Origin: Paenibacillus sp. BJ-4
Lineage (GTDB): Bacteria > Bacillota > Bacilli > Paenibacillales > Paenibacillaceae
Assembly: GCF_020404765.1 (NCBI RefSeq)
Contig: NZ_JAIVEM010000188.1
Location: 1 to 64,000 of the forward strand
Length of the DNA stretch: 64,000 bases
Reading direction: 5' to 3'
Shown here: positions 52,340 to 60,324 of the stretch, in pieces
How the letters are laid out: every line of letters starts with the position of its first letter
Numbering within the stretch: the first letter of the stretch is position 1
Translations under genes and position numbers: made by a program
The notes under the pieces: generated by a model
Told to the model about the DNA's origin: nothing
The model's input: the letters and a program-made list of their open reading frames with translations, nothing else
The model's database searches: none

Positions 52340-52598
52340 TGGAATGTTGGCCTATTGACAAATAGCTTGAATAAAATGTGACGAATAGCCTGTAAAGCAA
52401 GAAACAGCGCGATTCGTCCAGCCTTACTCCAGGCTGCTGCTCAATAACATAGTGCTTTTCGCAGTTAGAGTGAGGGTCTTAAGTCTCCCTATCTTTATGC
52501 TCATATAAATGGTTGTCTATGAAAAATACTACTAGAATTGTAGCAATTTTATGGTAAAATGGAATCAAATTTGAGTTTTTTGGGGTGGACTACAGTAC

Positions 52599-53870
52599 AT
52601 GAAGATGTCACTAGGCACGAAAATGGTTGCTGCGTTTGTCGCAATTTCTGCAATAACCTACGGAACAAGCGCTTTTTTTATTTTTGTACTCAAGGACTGG
52701 CTTGCTCAAGATGCACGAGAATGGGTATATACTTCGATCATTCTGTTATTGGGTGTGCTGTGGAGTGGCATTTTGGGCTGGTTGATCTCCAAATTACTTA
52801 CACGTCCAATTGTTAGATTGGCGAAGGCGGCAGAGGAAGCTTCGGCGGGAAACCTGTCTGTTGTCATTCCGGAACGGCGTGCGGATGATGAAATCAAGGT
52901 GCTTTATGATGCATTCCGGCGTATGATGCTGAACATTAAAGATATGTTTAACGAGATTTCGTACAGCACCAAAACAACTTCGCAAAGTGCGGAAAATCTG
53001 AGTTTGGCTATTGTACAGGCTACGACTCAAATTGAGGCCATGTCTTCGGTGGTAGAAGATATTTTGAACGGTGTGGAGCAGCAAAAACAAGCTTCTTCCC
53101 AGTCCATTGAAACAGCGGATCGAATGCTGGGCGATTTTAAAATGATGCGTAGCAAATCGGGACATATGCTGGAATTGTCAAGTCACATGGAGCATTCAGT
53201 GGATTCAACGCAGAACGTATTTTCATCTCTTATGGATGGAATGGGAGAGCTGACAGCTTCACATAGTCGTTCACAGCAGGTTATTGCACGACTGGAAAAG
53301 GAAGCTTCACAAATTGAAGCGATTACAAGCACGGTGAAGGATATCGCCGAGCAGACCCATCTGCTCGCGCTGAATGCTTCTATAGAAGCGGCACGTGCGG
53401 GAGAAGAGGGTAACGGGTTTGCCGTAGTGGCTCACCAGATTCGTGCACTTGCTGCGCAAAGTACGGAGTCTGTACAGCAAATTAATGCCATCGTTAGCCG
53501 TGTGCAGTCGCAAATCGTAGAAACGGTGCAGCTGATGCATCAGCAAGCGTCGTTGGTCAGCGCTGAGGCGGAACGGACAAGCTCTGTCGATCAGACGTTG
53601 AACCGCTTGAACGCCATTGTACACGAATTTGTCGAGAGCATCCGCTTAATGGAAGAAGCCGTAACGGAGCAGACGAACCGGGTGGATCAGACCTTTGAAC
53701 AAATTCGTCGTATTCAGCAAATGTCAGGAGCCTTCTCGGAAGGTGCACACAAGATTTATACAGCCGCTCATGAGGAAACTGCTATCATGCAGGAAATCTC
53801 ATCTTCCTCCGAGGATTTGAAAGTGCTTACGAATAAACTCATGATGAAAACACGTGGAATTCAACTATAG
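52599..53870 (+). CDS. Methyl-accepting chemotaxis protein with almost no external domain
   Basis: 423 residues. Two membrane segments (about 8-30 and 43-64) are separated by only about a dozen residues (LKDWLAQDAREWVYTS). There is therefore no periplasmic ligand domain. A HAMP domain (LLTRPIVRLAKAAEEASAGN) and a long signalling helix follow, with the highly conserved hairpin tip IAEQTHLLALNASIEAARAG (about residue 255). The receptor probably senses membrane state, or a signal delivered by another protein. It is a single gene with no che genes beside it. Confidence 0.92.
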   Translation: MKMSLGTKMVAAFVAISAITYGTSAFFIFVLKDWLAQDAREWVYTSIILLLGVLWSGILGWLISKLLTRPIVRLAKAAEEASAGNLSVVIPERRADDEIKVLYDAFRRMMLNIKDMFNEISYSTKTTSQSAENLSLAIVQATTQIEAMSSVVEDILNGVEQQKQASSQSIETADRMLGDFKMMRSKSGHMLELSSHMEHSVDSTQNVFSSLMDGMGELTASHSRSQQVIARLEKEASQIEAITSTVKDIAEQTHLLALNASIEAARAGEEGNGFAVVAHQIRALAAQSTESVQQINAIVSRVQSQIVETVQLMHQQASLVSAEAERTSSVDQTLNRLNAIVHEFVESIRLMEEAVTEQTNRVDQTFEQIRRIQQMSGAFSEGAHKIYTAAHEETAIMQEISSSSEDLKVLTNKLMMKTRGIQL

Positions 53871-53959
53871 CAGGAACAGCCACGAGGGATGATGTTTAAA
53901 ACCATAATAGTCGCTGTACACCGGAAAACGAAGCAAAATGGTTCCCCGGTGTGTAGTGG

Positions 53960-54172
53960 CTATTTTTTAATTTCAAAAAATTCACATTGTTTTCTTGGAT
54001 GGTAGGCCAGATCACTGACACTGGATTGCACGACGATGGTTTGATCGTCAAAACGGATGATGGTTCCGCCCGAGCCAATCAACTGGTCGTCCTGAAATAT
54101 CCGGACACGAAGATGGCGCTCCAGTGCCTCGCTGAAATCCTGATCTGTAATTAATCGGCGATTAATGGGCAT
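53960..54172 (-). CDS. Small conserved-looking protein of unknown function
   Basis: 70 residues from ATG 54172 behind AAGGAG. The sequence (for example LRVRIFQDDQLIGSGGTIIR, then FDDQTIVVQSSV) suggests a small beta-barrel, without membrane segments or metal motifs. I do not recognise the family. It lies convergent to the chemotaxis gene and divergent from the YwaF-like gene. Confidence 0.65.
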   Translation of the reverse strand: MPINRRLITDQDFSEALERHLRVRIFQDDQLIGSGGTIIRFDDQTIVVQSSVSDLAYHPRKQCEFFEIKK

Positions 54173-54314
54173 GAGAGATCTCCTTTGAATATGATATCTA
54201 TTATCATAAAGGCTGAGGTATTGAACAAGCAAGAAAGACGGCTAGAACATATTCGGTTTTTTGGTATAAAATAGAATGCAACGAAATAGAAAAAGAGACA
54301 GAAAGGGGCTTTCT

Positions 54315-55118
54315 ATGAACAAGCCGTGGTCAGGGTCCTGGTTCGATGCTTATGCGCCGCAAAGATTCGAGGCTTTTACGCCGTCACATGTATGGGCTGT
54401 ACTGGGGCTCATTGTATGCGCTTTGCTGCTGTGGCTGACTCGAGGGTTCATTCGGTCGCATAAGCTTGTAAACGAGGCGATTCGCTGGTTTTTAATGACT
54501 GTCCTCATTCTGTCAGAGGTGACTCTAAATATATGGTACGTGACGCAGCTCATTTGGGATGCCCAGACGTCGTTGCCGTTAGAGCTGTGCAGTGTGACAC
54601 TACTGCTGTCTATTCTGATGCTGTCTATTCTGATGCTGTTTTTTCGAAGTCGCTGGTTATATCCGATTATTCTTTTTGCCGGAATTGGAGGAGCGCTTCA
54701 AGCAGTACTAACGCCTAATTTGGCGTATGCTTTTCCTCATTACCGTTTTATCCATTTTTTTGTGGCCCATAGTGCTATTATTTTGGCGGCATTGTATATG
54801 ACCTGGATAGAAGGACTCAAACCGACGTGGAAAAGCGTTGGAGGAGCGATGCTTTTTCTGAATGGCTTGGCGTTGATCGTATGGATCGTAGATGCTGCCC
54901 TCGGAGCAAACTATATGTTTCTTGCCGAAAAGCCGTCCACACCGTCGATATTGGATGTTTTGGGGCCATATCCTGTGTATATACTAGCGGAAGAGGCCAT
55001 AGCACTACTGTTCTTTTCTTTGATGATGCTGTTGTTCGAGGTGCTACCGGGAGGCAAGCTGTATGCCCGCTTTGGCAAACAAGCTATGCAGCGAGCTGAA
55101 CGATTCATGGAGGATTAG
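54315..55118 (+). CDS. YwaF-like integral membrane protein (TIGR02206 type)
   Basis: 267 residues with about seven hydrophobic segments (for example HVWAVLGLIVCALLLWLT and RFIHFFVAHSAIILAALYMT). The conserved features LPLELCSVTLLLSIL and GPYPVYILAEEAIALLFF identify the YwaF/TIGR02206 family, whose function is unknown. ATG 54315 follows GAAAGGGG. The third segment contains an exact 15-bp tandem duplication (54606-54635) giving LSILM twice, which lengthens a membrane helix by five residues. Confidence 0.82.
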   Translation: MNKPWSGSWFDAYAPQRFEAFTPSHVWAVLGLIVCALLLWLTRGFIRSHKLVNEAIRWFLMTVLILSEVTLNIWYVTQLIWDAQTSLPLELCSVTLLLSILMLSILMLFFRSRWLYPIILFAGIGGALQAVLTPNLAYAFPHYRFIHFFVAHSAIILAALYMTWIEGLKPTWKSVGGAMLFLNGLALIVWIVDAALGANYMFLAEKPSTPSILDVLGPYPVYILAEEAIALLFFSLMMLLFEVLPGGKLYARFGKQAMQRAERFMED

Positions 55119-55290
55119 AGCATGAAGAAAAGCCAACCCTGAGTTGCCAGCAAGAAGTCAAACAGAAACAGCCTATCCCGCACAGATCGTGAGCTGGAGG
55201 CTGCTTCGTGTGAACCATACTAATAAATGGAAGGCATGGGACAAGTAGCCGTTCTAACTATGTAACCGTTAGATACAATGCAGGCGATGC

Positions 55291-56082
55291 TTAACGCAAC
55301 AATGATTCTGCCCCGTCGACATAAATTTCCGTCCCCGACACATGTGAGGACTCGTCTGAGGCGAGGAACAGGACTAGATTGGCCACCTGCTCGGGCTCAC
55401 CGGGGGCATCTTCCAGTGGGTGTTCTCCACCCTTTGGAAATTCAACAGGAATTTGTACCTTCTTCAAGTCCTCTGAGGGGTATGTGTTGTCGTCAATTTC
55501 TGTGTCGATAGCCCCAGGGCAGATCGCGTTGACCCGAATTTTGTAACGGGCCAGCTCCAGCGCAGCCATTTTCATAAAAGCGACCTGAGCTGCCTTGGTG
55601 GAAGCATAGGCTGAGAATCCAATTCCCGAAAAGGTCCGGTTACCGTTGATGGAACTGGTAATGATGATGCTGCCGCCGCGTTCTTTCAGGTAAGGAATGG
55701 CATACTTAACGGTGGCAAAGGTGCCTCGTAGATTGATGTTCATTGTGCGGTCCCACTCCTCCAGCTCGAGGGTCTCAATGGGAGCCATGGTACCGTTAAT
55801 GCCTGCATTGGCGAACACCGCATCCAGCTGCCCGTATGCTTTCACGACTTTAGCGAACCCCTGCTGAATCATGTCCGGCTTGGAAATATCACATTCCAGC
55901 ACCAGGGCCTCACCGCCGGCCTGCTCAATGAGTGCTTTGGTTTCCTTCGCATGTTCAGGTGTCCGATCCAGCATGACTACTTTTGCGCCTTGCTCTGCAA
56001 ACCGGATCGCGGTTGCCTTGCCGATACCTGAACCTCCACCACTAACCACTGCTACCTTTCCTTGCAATCTCAGCTCTGCCAT
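55291..56082 (-). CDS. Short-chain dehydrogenase/reductase (SDR)
   Basis: 263 residues of the classical SDR family. The cofactor motif VVSGGGSGIGKATAIRFAEQ is followed by Asp (VVMLDRTPEH), which points to NAD(H). Then come FANAGINGT (NAG motif), the catalytic SSING and YASTKAA (Tyr-X-X-X-Lys). VNAICPGAIDTEI and the C-terminal SHVSGTEIYVDGAESL complete the fold. AGGAGG-type sites precede ATG 56082. The substrate cannot be predicted. Confidence 0.93.
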   Translation of the reverse strand: MAELRLQGKVAVVSGGGSGIGKATAIRFAEQGAKVVMLDRTPEHAKETKALIEQAGGEALVLECDISKPDMIQQGFAKVVKAYGQLDAVFANAGINGTMAPIETLELEEWDRTMNINLRGTFATVKYAIPYLKERGGSIIITSSINGNRTFSGIGFSAYASTKAAQVAFMKMAALELARYKIRVNAICPGAIDTEIDDNTYPSEDLKKVQIPVEFPKGGEHPLEDAPGEPEQVANLVLFLASDESSHVSGTEIYVDGAESLLR

Positions 56083-56292
56083 TGACTATTCCTCCTGTTC
56101 CGTTCATAAGCTAAACCTGACTCGTTATTCCAATACCTCTGTTTGTTGAGGGTGAAACAGTATCGGCTGTATTTCACCGAATTTGCGAAATATGGTAACA
56201 TAGGCGAACCAGCAGGAACATATAAAAGACATATTGAAAGAAATATTAAAAGAACATTGGCGGAGAGAACGCGAGTAACGGAGGTGGATCGA

Positions 56293-57726
56293 ATGAGCAA
56301 TCACGCAAATGGTCGACCTGAATCGACAGCATCTGTAGCACTGACCGGAAAAATAAAGCCGTGGGCGCTGAGCGGCCCCAGTATTCAAATCGATCCGTTG
56401 TTTCCCTATTACGCCAACCGTTCGCGGGACAGTATAGCAGATGAAATCGCCCTTGCGGGCTACCAGACCATCCACTATTTTGTGGTACGTGAAAATGAAG
56501 TAGATGAAGCGCTTGTCACCGCTTTTCAGCGCAGAGGCATAGCGGTGTGGGCGATGGTGCTGGGCAACGGCTCTTTTGGCGTGTCACAGCTGCCGCCGGA
56601 GTGGAAAGCATGGCGCATGGAGCTTTTGCGCGAACCGGACGATGGGTTTCAGCGGCTTTCGCATTTTGCACACGAGTATGTGGAGTGGAAAAAGAAGGCT
56701 GCTGCCCGGCTCGTCACCGACATTCCGTTCGATGGGTTTGAGGTGGCGGAGCCTTATTTCCCCGAATGGAACGGGCTGCGCAGTGGAGTATACGGGGATA
56801 TCGGACCGCATGCACAGCGCGCCTTCCGCAAGCGTAGCGGTGAGGACATTCCGAATTTCCGCGACAAGCATGCGCGGAATTATTACCGGAAGGTCCCGGA
56901 GCTGTACGCGCAGTGGGTCGATCTGCGCGTGGACGCCGTGAACGGGCTGATTAGCGAGTTGGTGAACGGCGCAGGCGGTGTGCGTGATGTCCGGCCGGAC
57001 ATCGGCGTGGCGACATGGTCGCTTGCTGTGAACGGGCGTGGCGATGTTCCCGGCCAGCTGCGGGAATGGCAGGGCCTGGACGCGGTAGCCATGATCCGGA
57101 GCGTGGCCCCGGATATGCATGTGCTCCAGACCCATTGGCCGGACTGGATGCGCCGCCGTCTGCCGCCGCATTATATCCGCGGCTATGCCCGCATTGCGCA
57201 GTCGATACGTGCCGCTTATCCGGGCCTGCCCCTCGGGGTGCAGGCGGATATCGGTTCCCTCGCGCGCATGGTTCGTGACCGCAAGTGGACGCGGCGATTT
57301 GCGGCTGCTGCGCTGGAGGGCGGTTACGCTGCCTGGACCGCCTATGAATATCATCTGGGCGGCTACATGTATGATGAGCCGCCCAGACCGCTTAGGGCAG
57401 AACGATCGGCCGCTGATGAGCTGATCGTTTCCTTCAGCAAGCGGATTGCCACGCCTTCTGTAAATGAGCTGCGTCTCTGGAGCCAGGAGGGTGCAACGGG
57501 TACAGTTGGCCATCTGAGCGGTACGGTGAGCAACGATTCACTGACACCGCTGGAGCTTGTGGATGCAGCAGCAGACGGAAACCGTCTATTGCTGCGTATA
57601 CGTAATTTACCGTCAAGGGCGTTCAGCCTGAGACTTGATGGTGTGCAGGATACACCGGAACTGTGGCTGCTGAAGGGCAGGAAGGGACATCGCAACCTTC
57701 CCGAGCATGAAGTGGAAGTTCCTTAA
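56293..57726 (+). CDS. Glycoside-hydrolase-like (TIM-barrel) protein of unknown specificity
   Basis: About 477 residues from ATG 56293, which has ACGGAGGTGG upstream; longer frames lack a ribosome site. The pattern resembles a TIM-barrel hydrolase: DEIALAGYQTIHYFVVRENE, AVWAMVLGNGSFG, DGFEVAEPYFPEW with candidate acidic residues, and a small C-terminal beta domain (from about 390). There is no signal peptide. The middle of the gene (about 56.7-57.4 kb) is visibly more GC-rich than its flanks, which could mean acquisition from another genome. The reaction is unknown. Confidence 0.72.
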   Translation: MSNHANGRPESTASVALTGKIKPWALSGPSIQIDPLFPYYANRSRDSIADEIALAGYQTIHYFVVRENEVDEALVTAFQRRGIAVWAMVLGNGSFGVSQLPPEWKAWRMELLREPDDGFQRLSHFAHEYVEWKKKAAARLVTDIPFDGFEVAEPYFPEWNGLRSGVYGDIGPHAQRAFRKRSGEDIPNFRDKHARNYYRKVPELYAQWVDLRVDAVNGLISELVNGAGGVRDVRPDIGVATWSLAVNGRGDVPGQLREWQGLDAVAMIRSVAPDMHVLQTHWPDWMRRRLPPHYIRGYARIAQSIRAAYPGLPLGVQADIGSLARMVRDRKWTRRFAAAALEGGYAAWTAYEYHLGGYMYDEPPRPLRAERSAADELIVSFSKRIATPSVNELRLWSQEGATGTVGHLSGTVSNDSLTPLELVDAAADGNRLLLRIRNLPSRAFSLRLDGVQDTPELWLLKGRKGHRNLPEHEVEVP

Positions 57727-57824
57727 AATTTGGGTAATAACAAAATAACAGCTGTATAAACGGCTCATCTGCCGTGCATTTGAATTGTTTTTAAGACATT
57801 ATCATGTAGTGGAGTGAACTAAGT

Positions 57825-58490
57825 ATGTGGGATTGGGACTATCTGATTCGGGTCATGTTTGCCGGACTATGCGGCGCGTTAATTGGCTATGAACGGAAAA
57901 GTCGGATGAAGGAAGCGGGCATACGCACGCATTTTATTGTTGGGATTGGCGCAGCGCTCATGATGGTGGTATCCAAATACGGTTTTCAGGATCAAACAGC
58001 TTGGCCTAATTTGTCGCTGGACCCTTCGCGAGTTGCGGCACAGGTCATTAGTGGAGTCGGCTTTATCGGCGCAGGGATGATTTTCACACAAAAAAATACA
58101 ATCAAAGGACTGACTACCGCTGCGGGCATCTGGACGACTGCCGGAATCGGTATTGCTGTAGGTGCAGGGATGTATGGGCTTGGTGCGGGTGTAACACTGT
58201 TTATTTTGGCGGCCCAGTCCTTGCTCCATAGCCGTTTTTATCAGCTGGCTACCCCGTCTACCCGGCAGATGGTAGTCATAGCGGAGAATGAGCCGGGTAT
58301 ACTGAATCAGATCAAGGAGCTTATGAAACGCAAAAAGCTGTCGATTCAGAGCTTTCACACCGAGCGTATTAACAATGGTGAGCAATTGAGTATTCTTATG
58401 GTTTTAAAGCTATCGCGGTCAGAAGGGGTGGAGGAACTGCTGTCATTGCTTCAGGAGATGAAGGGTATTCGTTCGGTAGAGACCAAATAA
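57825..58490 (+). CDS. MgtC/SapB-family membrane protein
   Basis: 221 residues. An N-terminal domain of four to five membrane segments carries the MgtC signature (FAGLCGALIGYERKSRMKEA and GIRTHFIVGIGAALMMVVSK). A soluble ACT-like C-terminal domain (about 145-221) follows. The family is linked to survival at low Mg2+ and, in some bacteria, inhibits the F-type ATP synthase. ATG 57825 lacks a strong Shine-Dalgarno, with only GTGGAG upstream. Confidence 0.9.
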   Translation: MWDWDYLIRVMFAGLCGALIGYERKSRMKEAGIRTHFIVGIGAALMMVVSKYGFQDQTAWPNLSLDPSRVAAQVISGVGFIGAGMIFTQKNTIKGLTTAAGIWTTAGIGIAVGAGMYGLGAGVTLFILAAQSLLHSRFYQLATPSTRQMVVIAENEPGILNQIKELMKRKKLSIQSFHTERINNGEQLSILMVLKLSRSEGVEELLSLLQEMKGIRSVETK

Positions 58491-58574
58491 AATAGACTTT
58501 TATGTGCTCAAGGACTTTCTTTGTCGAACGCTGACAATGGCCCCAGGGTGATAAAAAAAAGGATAAAATAATGA

Positions 58575-58603
58575 TTGAAAACGCTTCCTTTTGTGTATAT
58601 ACT
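58575..58603 (+). promoter_or_regulatory. Sigma-A-like promoter facing the 3' end of the cyclophilin gene
   Basis: TTGAAA (58575-58580) and TATACT (58598-58603) are spaced by 17 bp, with a cre-like TGAAAACGCTTCCT (58576-58589) overlapping the -35 box. Transcription would run rightwards into the terminator and the antisense strand of the leftward cyclophilin gene; no plus-strand gene follows. Confidence 0.4.
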
Positions 58604-58650
58604 CTTACTACATCATAGAGACAGCAGCTTATGAAGCATCAGGGATATGC

Positions 58651-58683
58651 AAAAACGACCTCATGCGTATGCACAAGGTCGTT
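58651..58683 (-). terminator. Terminator of the cyclophilin gene, inside a larger dyad
   Basis: On the minus strand, AACGACCT-type arms (58654-58661 with 58676-58683) form an 8-bp stem followed by U residues. An outer dyad (58618-58628 with 58684-58694, 10 of 11 pairs) surrounds it. Confidence 0.8.
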
Positions 58684-58696
58684 GCTGCTATCTCGT

Positions 58697-59374
58697 TTAC
58701 TTTACTTTGACTGGAGCCGGATATTTTTTACCCAGCGTGTCCACGGTTACTTTTTTCATCGTAGCCGGTTTGATCGGTTTGTCGTTGCTATCCCGTTTGG
58801 AGTTAACGATGGCATCGACCACTTCCATCCCGGACGTCACTTTACCGAAAGCAGCATATTGACCGTCGAGGTAGTCCGCATCGGCAACCATGATGAAAAA
58901 TTGTGATCCGGCTGAATCCAGATCCGCTGAGCGGGCCATGGATAATACACCACGTGTGTGTTTGAGCGTGTTGTTGAAGCCATTGCTCTTGAACTCACCT
59001 TTGATACTGTAGCCGGGACCACCTGTACCATTACCTTGCGGATCGCCACCCTGAATCATAAAGCCCGGAATTACACGATGGAAAATGGTACCGTTATAAG
59101 CGCCCTTTTGCACCAAAGAGATGAAATTGTTGACGGTGTTTGGTGCTACTTCAGGGTACAGCTCAAGTTTAATCTTTTTGCCATCATTCATGACAATCGT
59201 AACGATGGGATGGGAAACAGCCTTGCTTTTGTCTTTCGTCGCAGCAGGAGCTGTATTGCTTGTCCGGCTTGCGGCTTCCACGTCAGTCGCTTTTGTGCCA
59301 CATCCGGCAACAAGCACGAGCATGATGGCCAGAAGGCACAACATGTACCATGGGCGTATCGTTTTTCGGTTCAT
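58697..59374 (-). CDS. Secreted lipoprotein peptidyl-prolyl isomerase (cyclophilin)
   Basis: 225 residues. The lipoprotein signal peptide ends at VAGC (Cys25). A short Thr/Ala/Lys linker leads to a cyclophilin domain with VNNFISLVQKGAYNGTIFHR, the catalytic region VIPGFMIQGGDPQGNGTGGP, GVLSMARSADLDSAGSQFFI and FGKVTSGMEVVDAI. It should assist folding of exported proteins on the outer face of the membrane. GGAGG precedes the ATG at 59374. A plain intracellular PpiB would lack the lipobox. Confidence 0.93.
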   Translation of the reverse strand: MNRKTIRPWYMLCLLAIMLVLVAGCGTKATDVEAASRTSNTAPAATKDKSKAVSHPIVTIVMNDGKKIKLELYPEVAPNTVNNFISLVQKGAYNGTIFHRVIPGFMIQGGDPQGNGTGGPGYSIKGEFKSNGFNNTLKHTRGVLSMARSADLDSAGSQFFIMVADADYLDGQYAAFGKVTSGMEVVDAIVNSKRDSNDKPIKPATMKKVTVDTLGKKYPAPVKVK

Positions 59375-59547
59375 TGATATTCCTCCTGAAAGGTTGGATG
59401 GTGTAACATCCTAAATTATAGTTTGGGGGCAGCGCAGAGCACTTTTCCATTTTCTATCATACCTTTTTGCTGGGGATAAGGAAATACGGGTTTGAAAACC
59501 GTATTCTTGACCCATACTGCTGCTATCCCAAGGAAAGGGGCAGGATC

Positions 59548-59661
59548 ATGATGGAGGTAGACAAAAAGCTGGCTAAAGGTCTCATATGGGGTATGGCGTT
59601 CAGTCTGCCGGTTTGGGTAGGGGTGTTGTACTCGGTACAGCATATTCGTGACTGGCTATAA
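59548..59661 (+). CDS. Small single-pass membrane protein
   Basis: 37 residues from ATG 59548 (or 59551) with AAAGGGGCAGG upstream. A short charged start (MMEVDKKLAKG) is followed by one membrane helix (LIWGMAFSLPVWVGVLYSV). A good ribosome site and a membrane-protein composition support a real gene; its function is unknown. A hairpin follows it directly. Confidence 0.6.
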   Translation: MMEVDKKLAKGLIWGMAFSLPVWVGVLYSVQHIRDWL

Positions 59662-59678
59662 TATAAAGCGTAAATATA

Positions 59679-59703
59679 GGCCAAAACCGAAATGGTTTTG
59701 GCT
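59679..59703. terminator. Hairpin between convergent small genes
   Basis: GGCCAAAACC (59679-59688) pairs with GGTTTTGGCT (59694-59703) around GAAAT. It abuts the stop of the leftward gene at 59704 and is followed by TTATTTA on the plus strand. Confidence 0.7.
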
Positions 59704-59961
59704 TTATTTATATTTGTGCCAGTCCAAATTGCTGTTATTCAGCAGATGCTCAAAGTTGTTGTCCAGCTTCTTCTGTTCTGCCTTTTTTGCTTCGAGGGCA
59801 TGCTGTCGTTCGTCTTCCTTACGCTTATCCTGCTCTGCTTGGGCTTCATTCGCCTGAGCCTTAAGCTTATTCAGTACATCCTGACTCAGCAGATCCTTTA
59901 ACGTAGCAGCCTTGTCTTGAGCCGCTGGAGCGGGCATCGACGAATTTCTCTTTTTAGCCAT
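59704..59961 (-). CDS. YqkE-like small charged protein (DUF3886 type)
   Basis: 85 residues, highly charged and helical. After MAKKRNSSMPAPAAQDK comes TLKDLLSQDVLNKLKAQAN and then a long Lys/Glu/Gln coiled-coil-like run, ending NNSNLDWHKYK. This composition and the TLKDLL motif fit the YqkE/DUF3886 family of Bacillus and Paenibacillus, which has no known function. The ATG at 59961 has GGAGATGATG upstream. Confidence 0.8.
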   Translation of the reverse strand: MAKKRNSSMPAPAAQDKAATLKDLLSQDVLNKLKAQANEAQAEQDKRKEDERQHALEAKKAEQKKLDNNFEHLLNNSNLDWHKYK

Positions 59962-60126
59962 GTCATCATCTCCATTCCATTCGATTATATCAGCTTCTTC
60001 ATGGTTGTTCCACGATAGAAGAATAAGGTCTTTTTTTGTGCTAATAGATAATTATCCCAAACCTTTACTTTTAGTTAACTTATTCATAACCTACTAAACT
60101 AATCATATGACAAGGAGGGATATATT

Positions 60127-60306
60127 ATGATAAGAGAAGACATTTTACGTCAACAGCTGGAGAAAGCTCGTCAAAAGCTGTATGCTTTACAGGCAAAACA
60201 TGGATTCGGCCATGCCAGTGTGCTTAGACAGTCTGCAATTTTGGATAACCTCATCAATCAATATAACCGCCATTTTTATATAAAAGAAAAAAAGCCGACT
60301 GCATAA
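60127..60306 (+). CDS. Spo0E-like aspartyl-phosphate phosphatase
   Basis: 59 residues from ATG 60127, 7 bp after a perfect AAGGAGGG. The sequence has two amphipathic helices (ILRQQLEKARQKLYALQAK and SVLRQSAILDNLINQYN). The second carries the family's S-X-X-L-D signature (SAILD). Spo0E-type proteins dephosphorylate Spo0A~P and delay sporulation; YisI and YnzD of B. subtilis are similar small members. It stands alone, with AT-rich sequence upstream, and ends just before the terminator of the leftward EamA gene. Confidence 0.85.
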   Translation: MIREDILRQQLEKARQKLYALQAKHGFGHASVLRQSAILDNLINQYNRHFYIKEKKPTA

Positions 60307-60321
60307 ATGCAACCAACTTTA
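60287..60321 (-). terminator. Terminator of the EamA gene
   Basis: Read leftwards, GTTGGTTGCA pairs with TGCAGTCGGC (several G-U pairs) around TTTA and is followed by a run of U. It overlaps the last codons of the Spo0E-like gene on the other strand. Confidence 0.65.
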
Positions 60322-60324
60322 TTC

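Noticed and set aside
56584..57513. 309-codon open frame on the minus strand inside the TIM-barrel-like gene
   Set aside because: Long antisense frames are expected in GC-rich coding DNA; no start signal or domain is visible.
58631..58906. Rightward open frame of 91 codons over the cyclophilin gene
   Set aside because: Antisense to a well-supported gene, no ribosome site, no similarity to any family I know.
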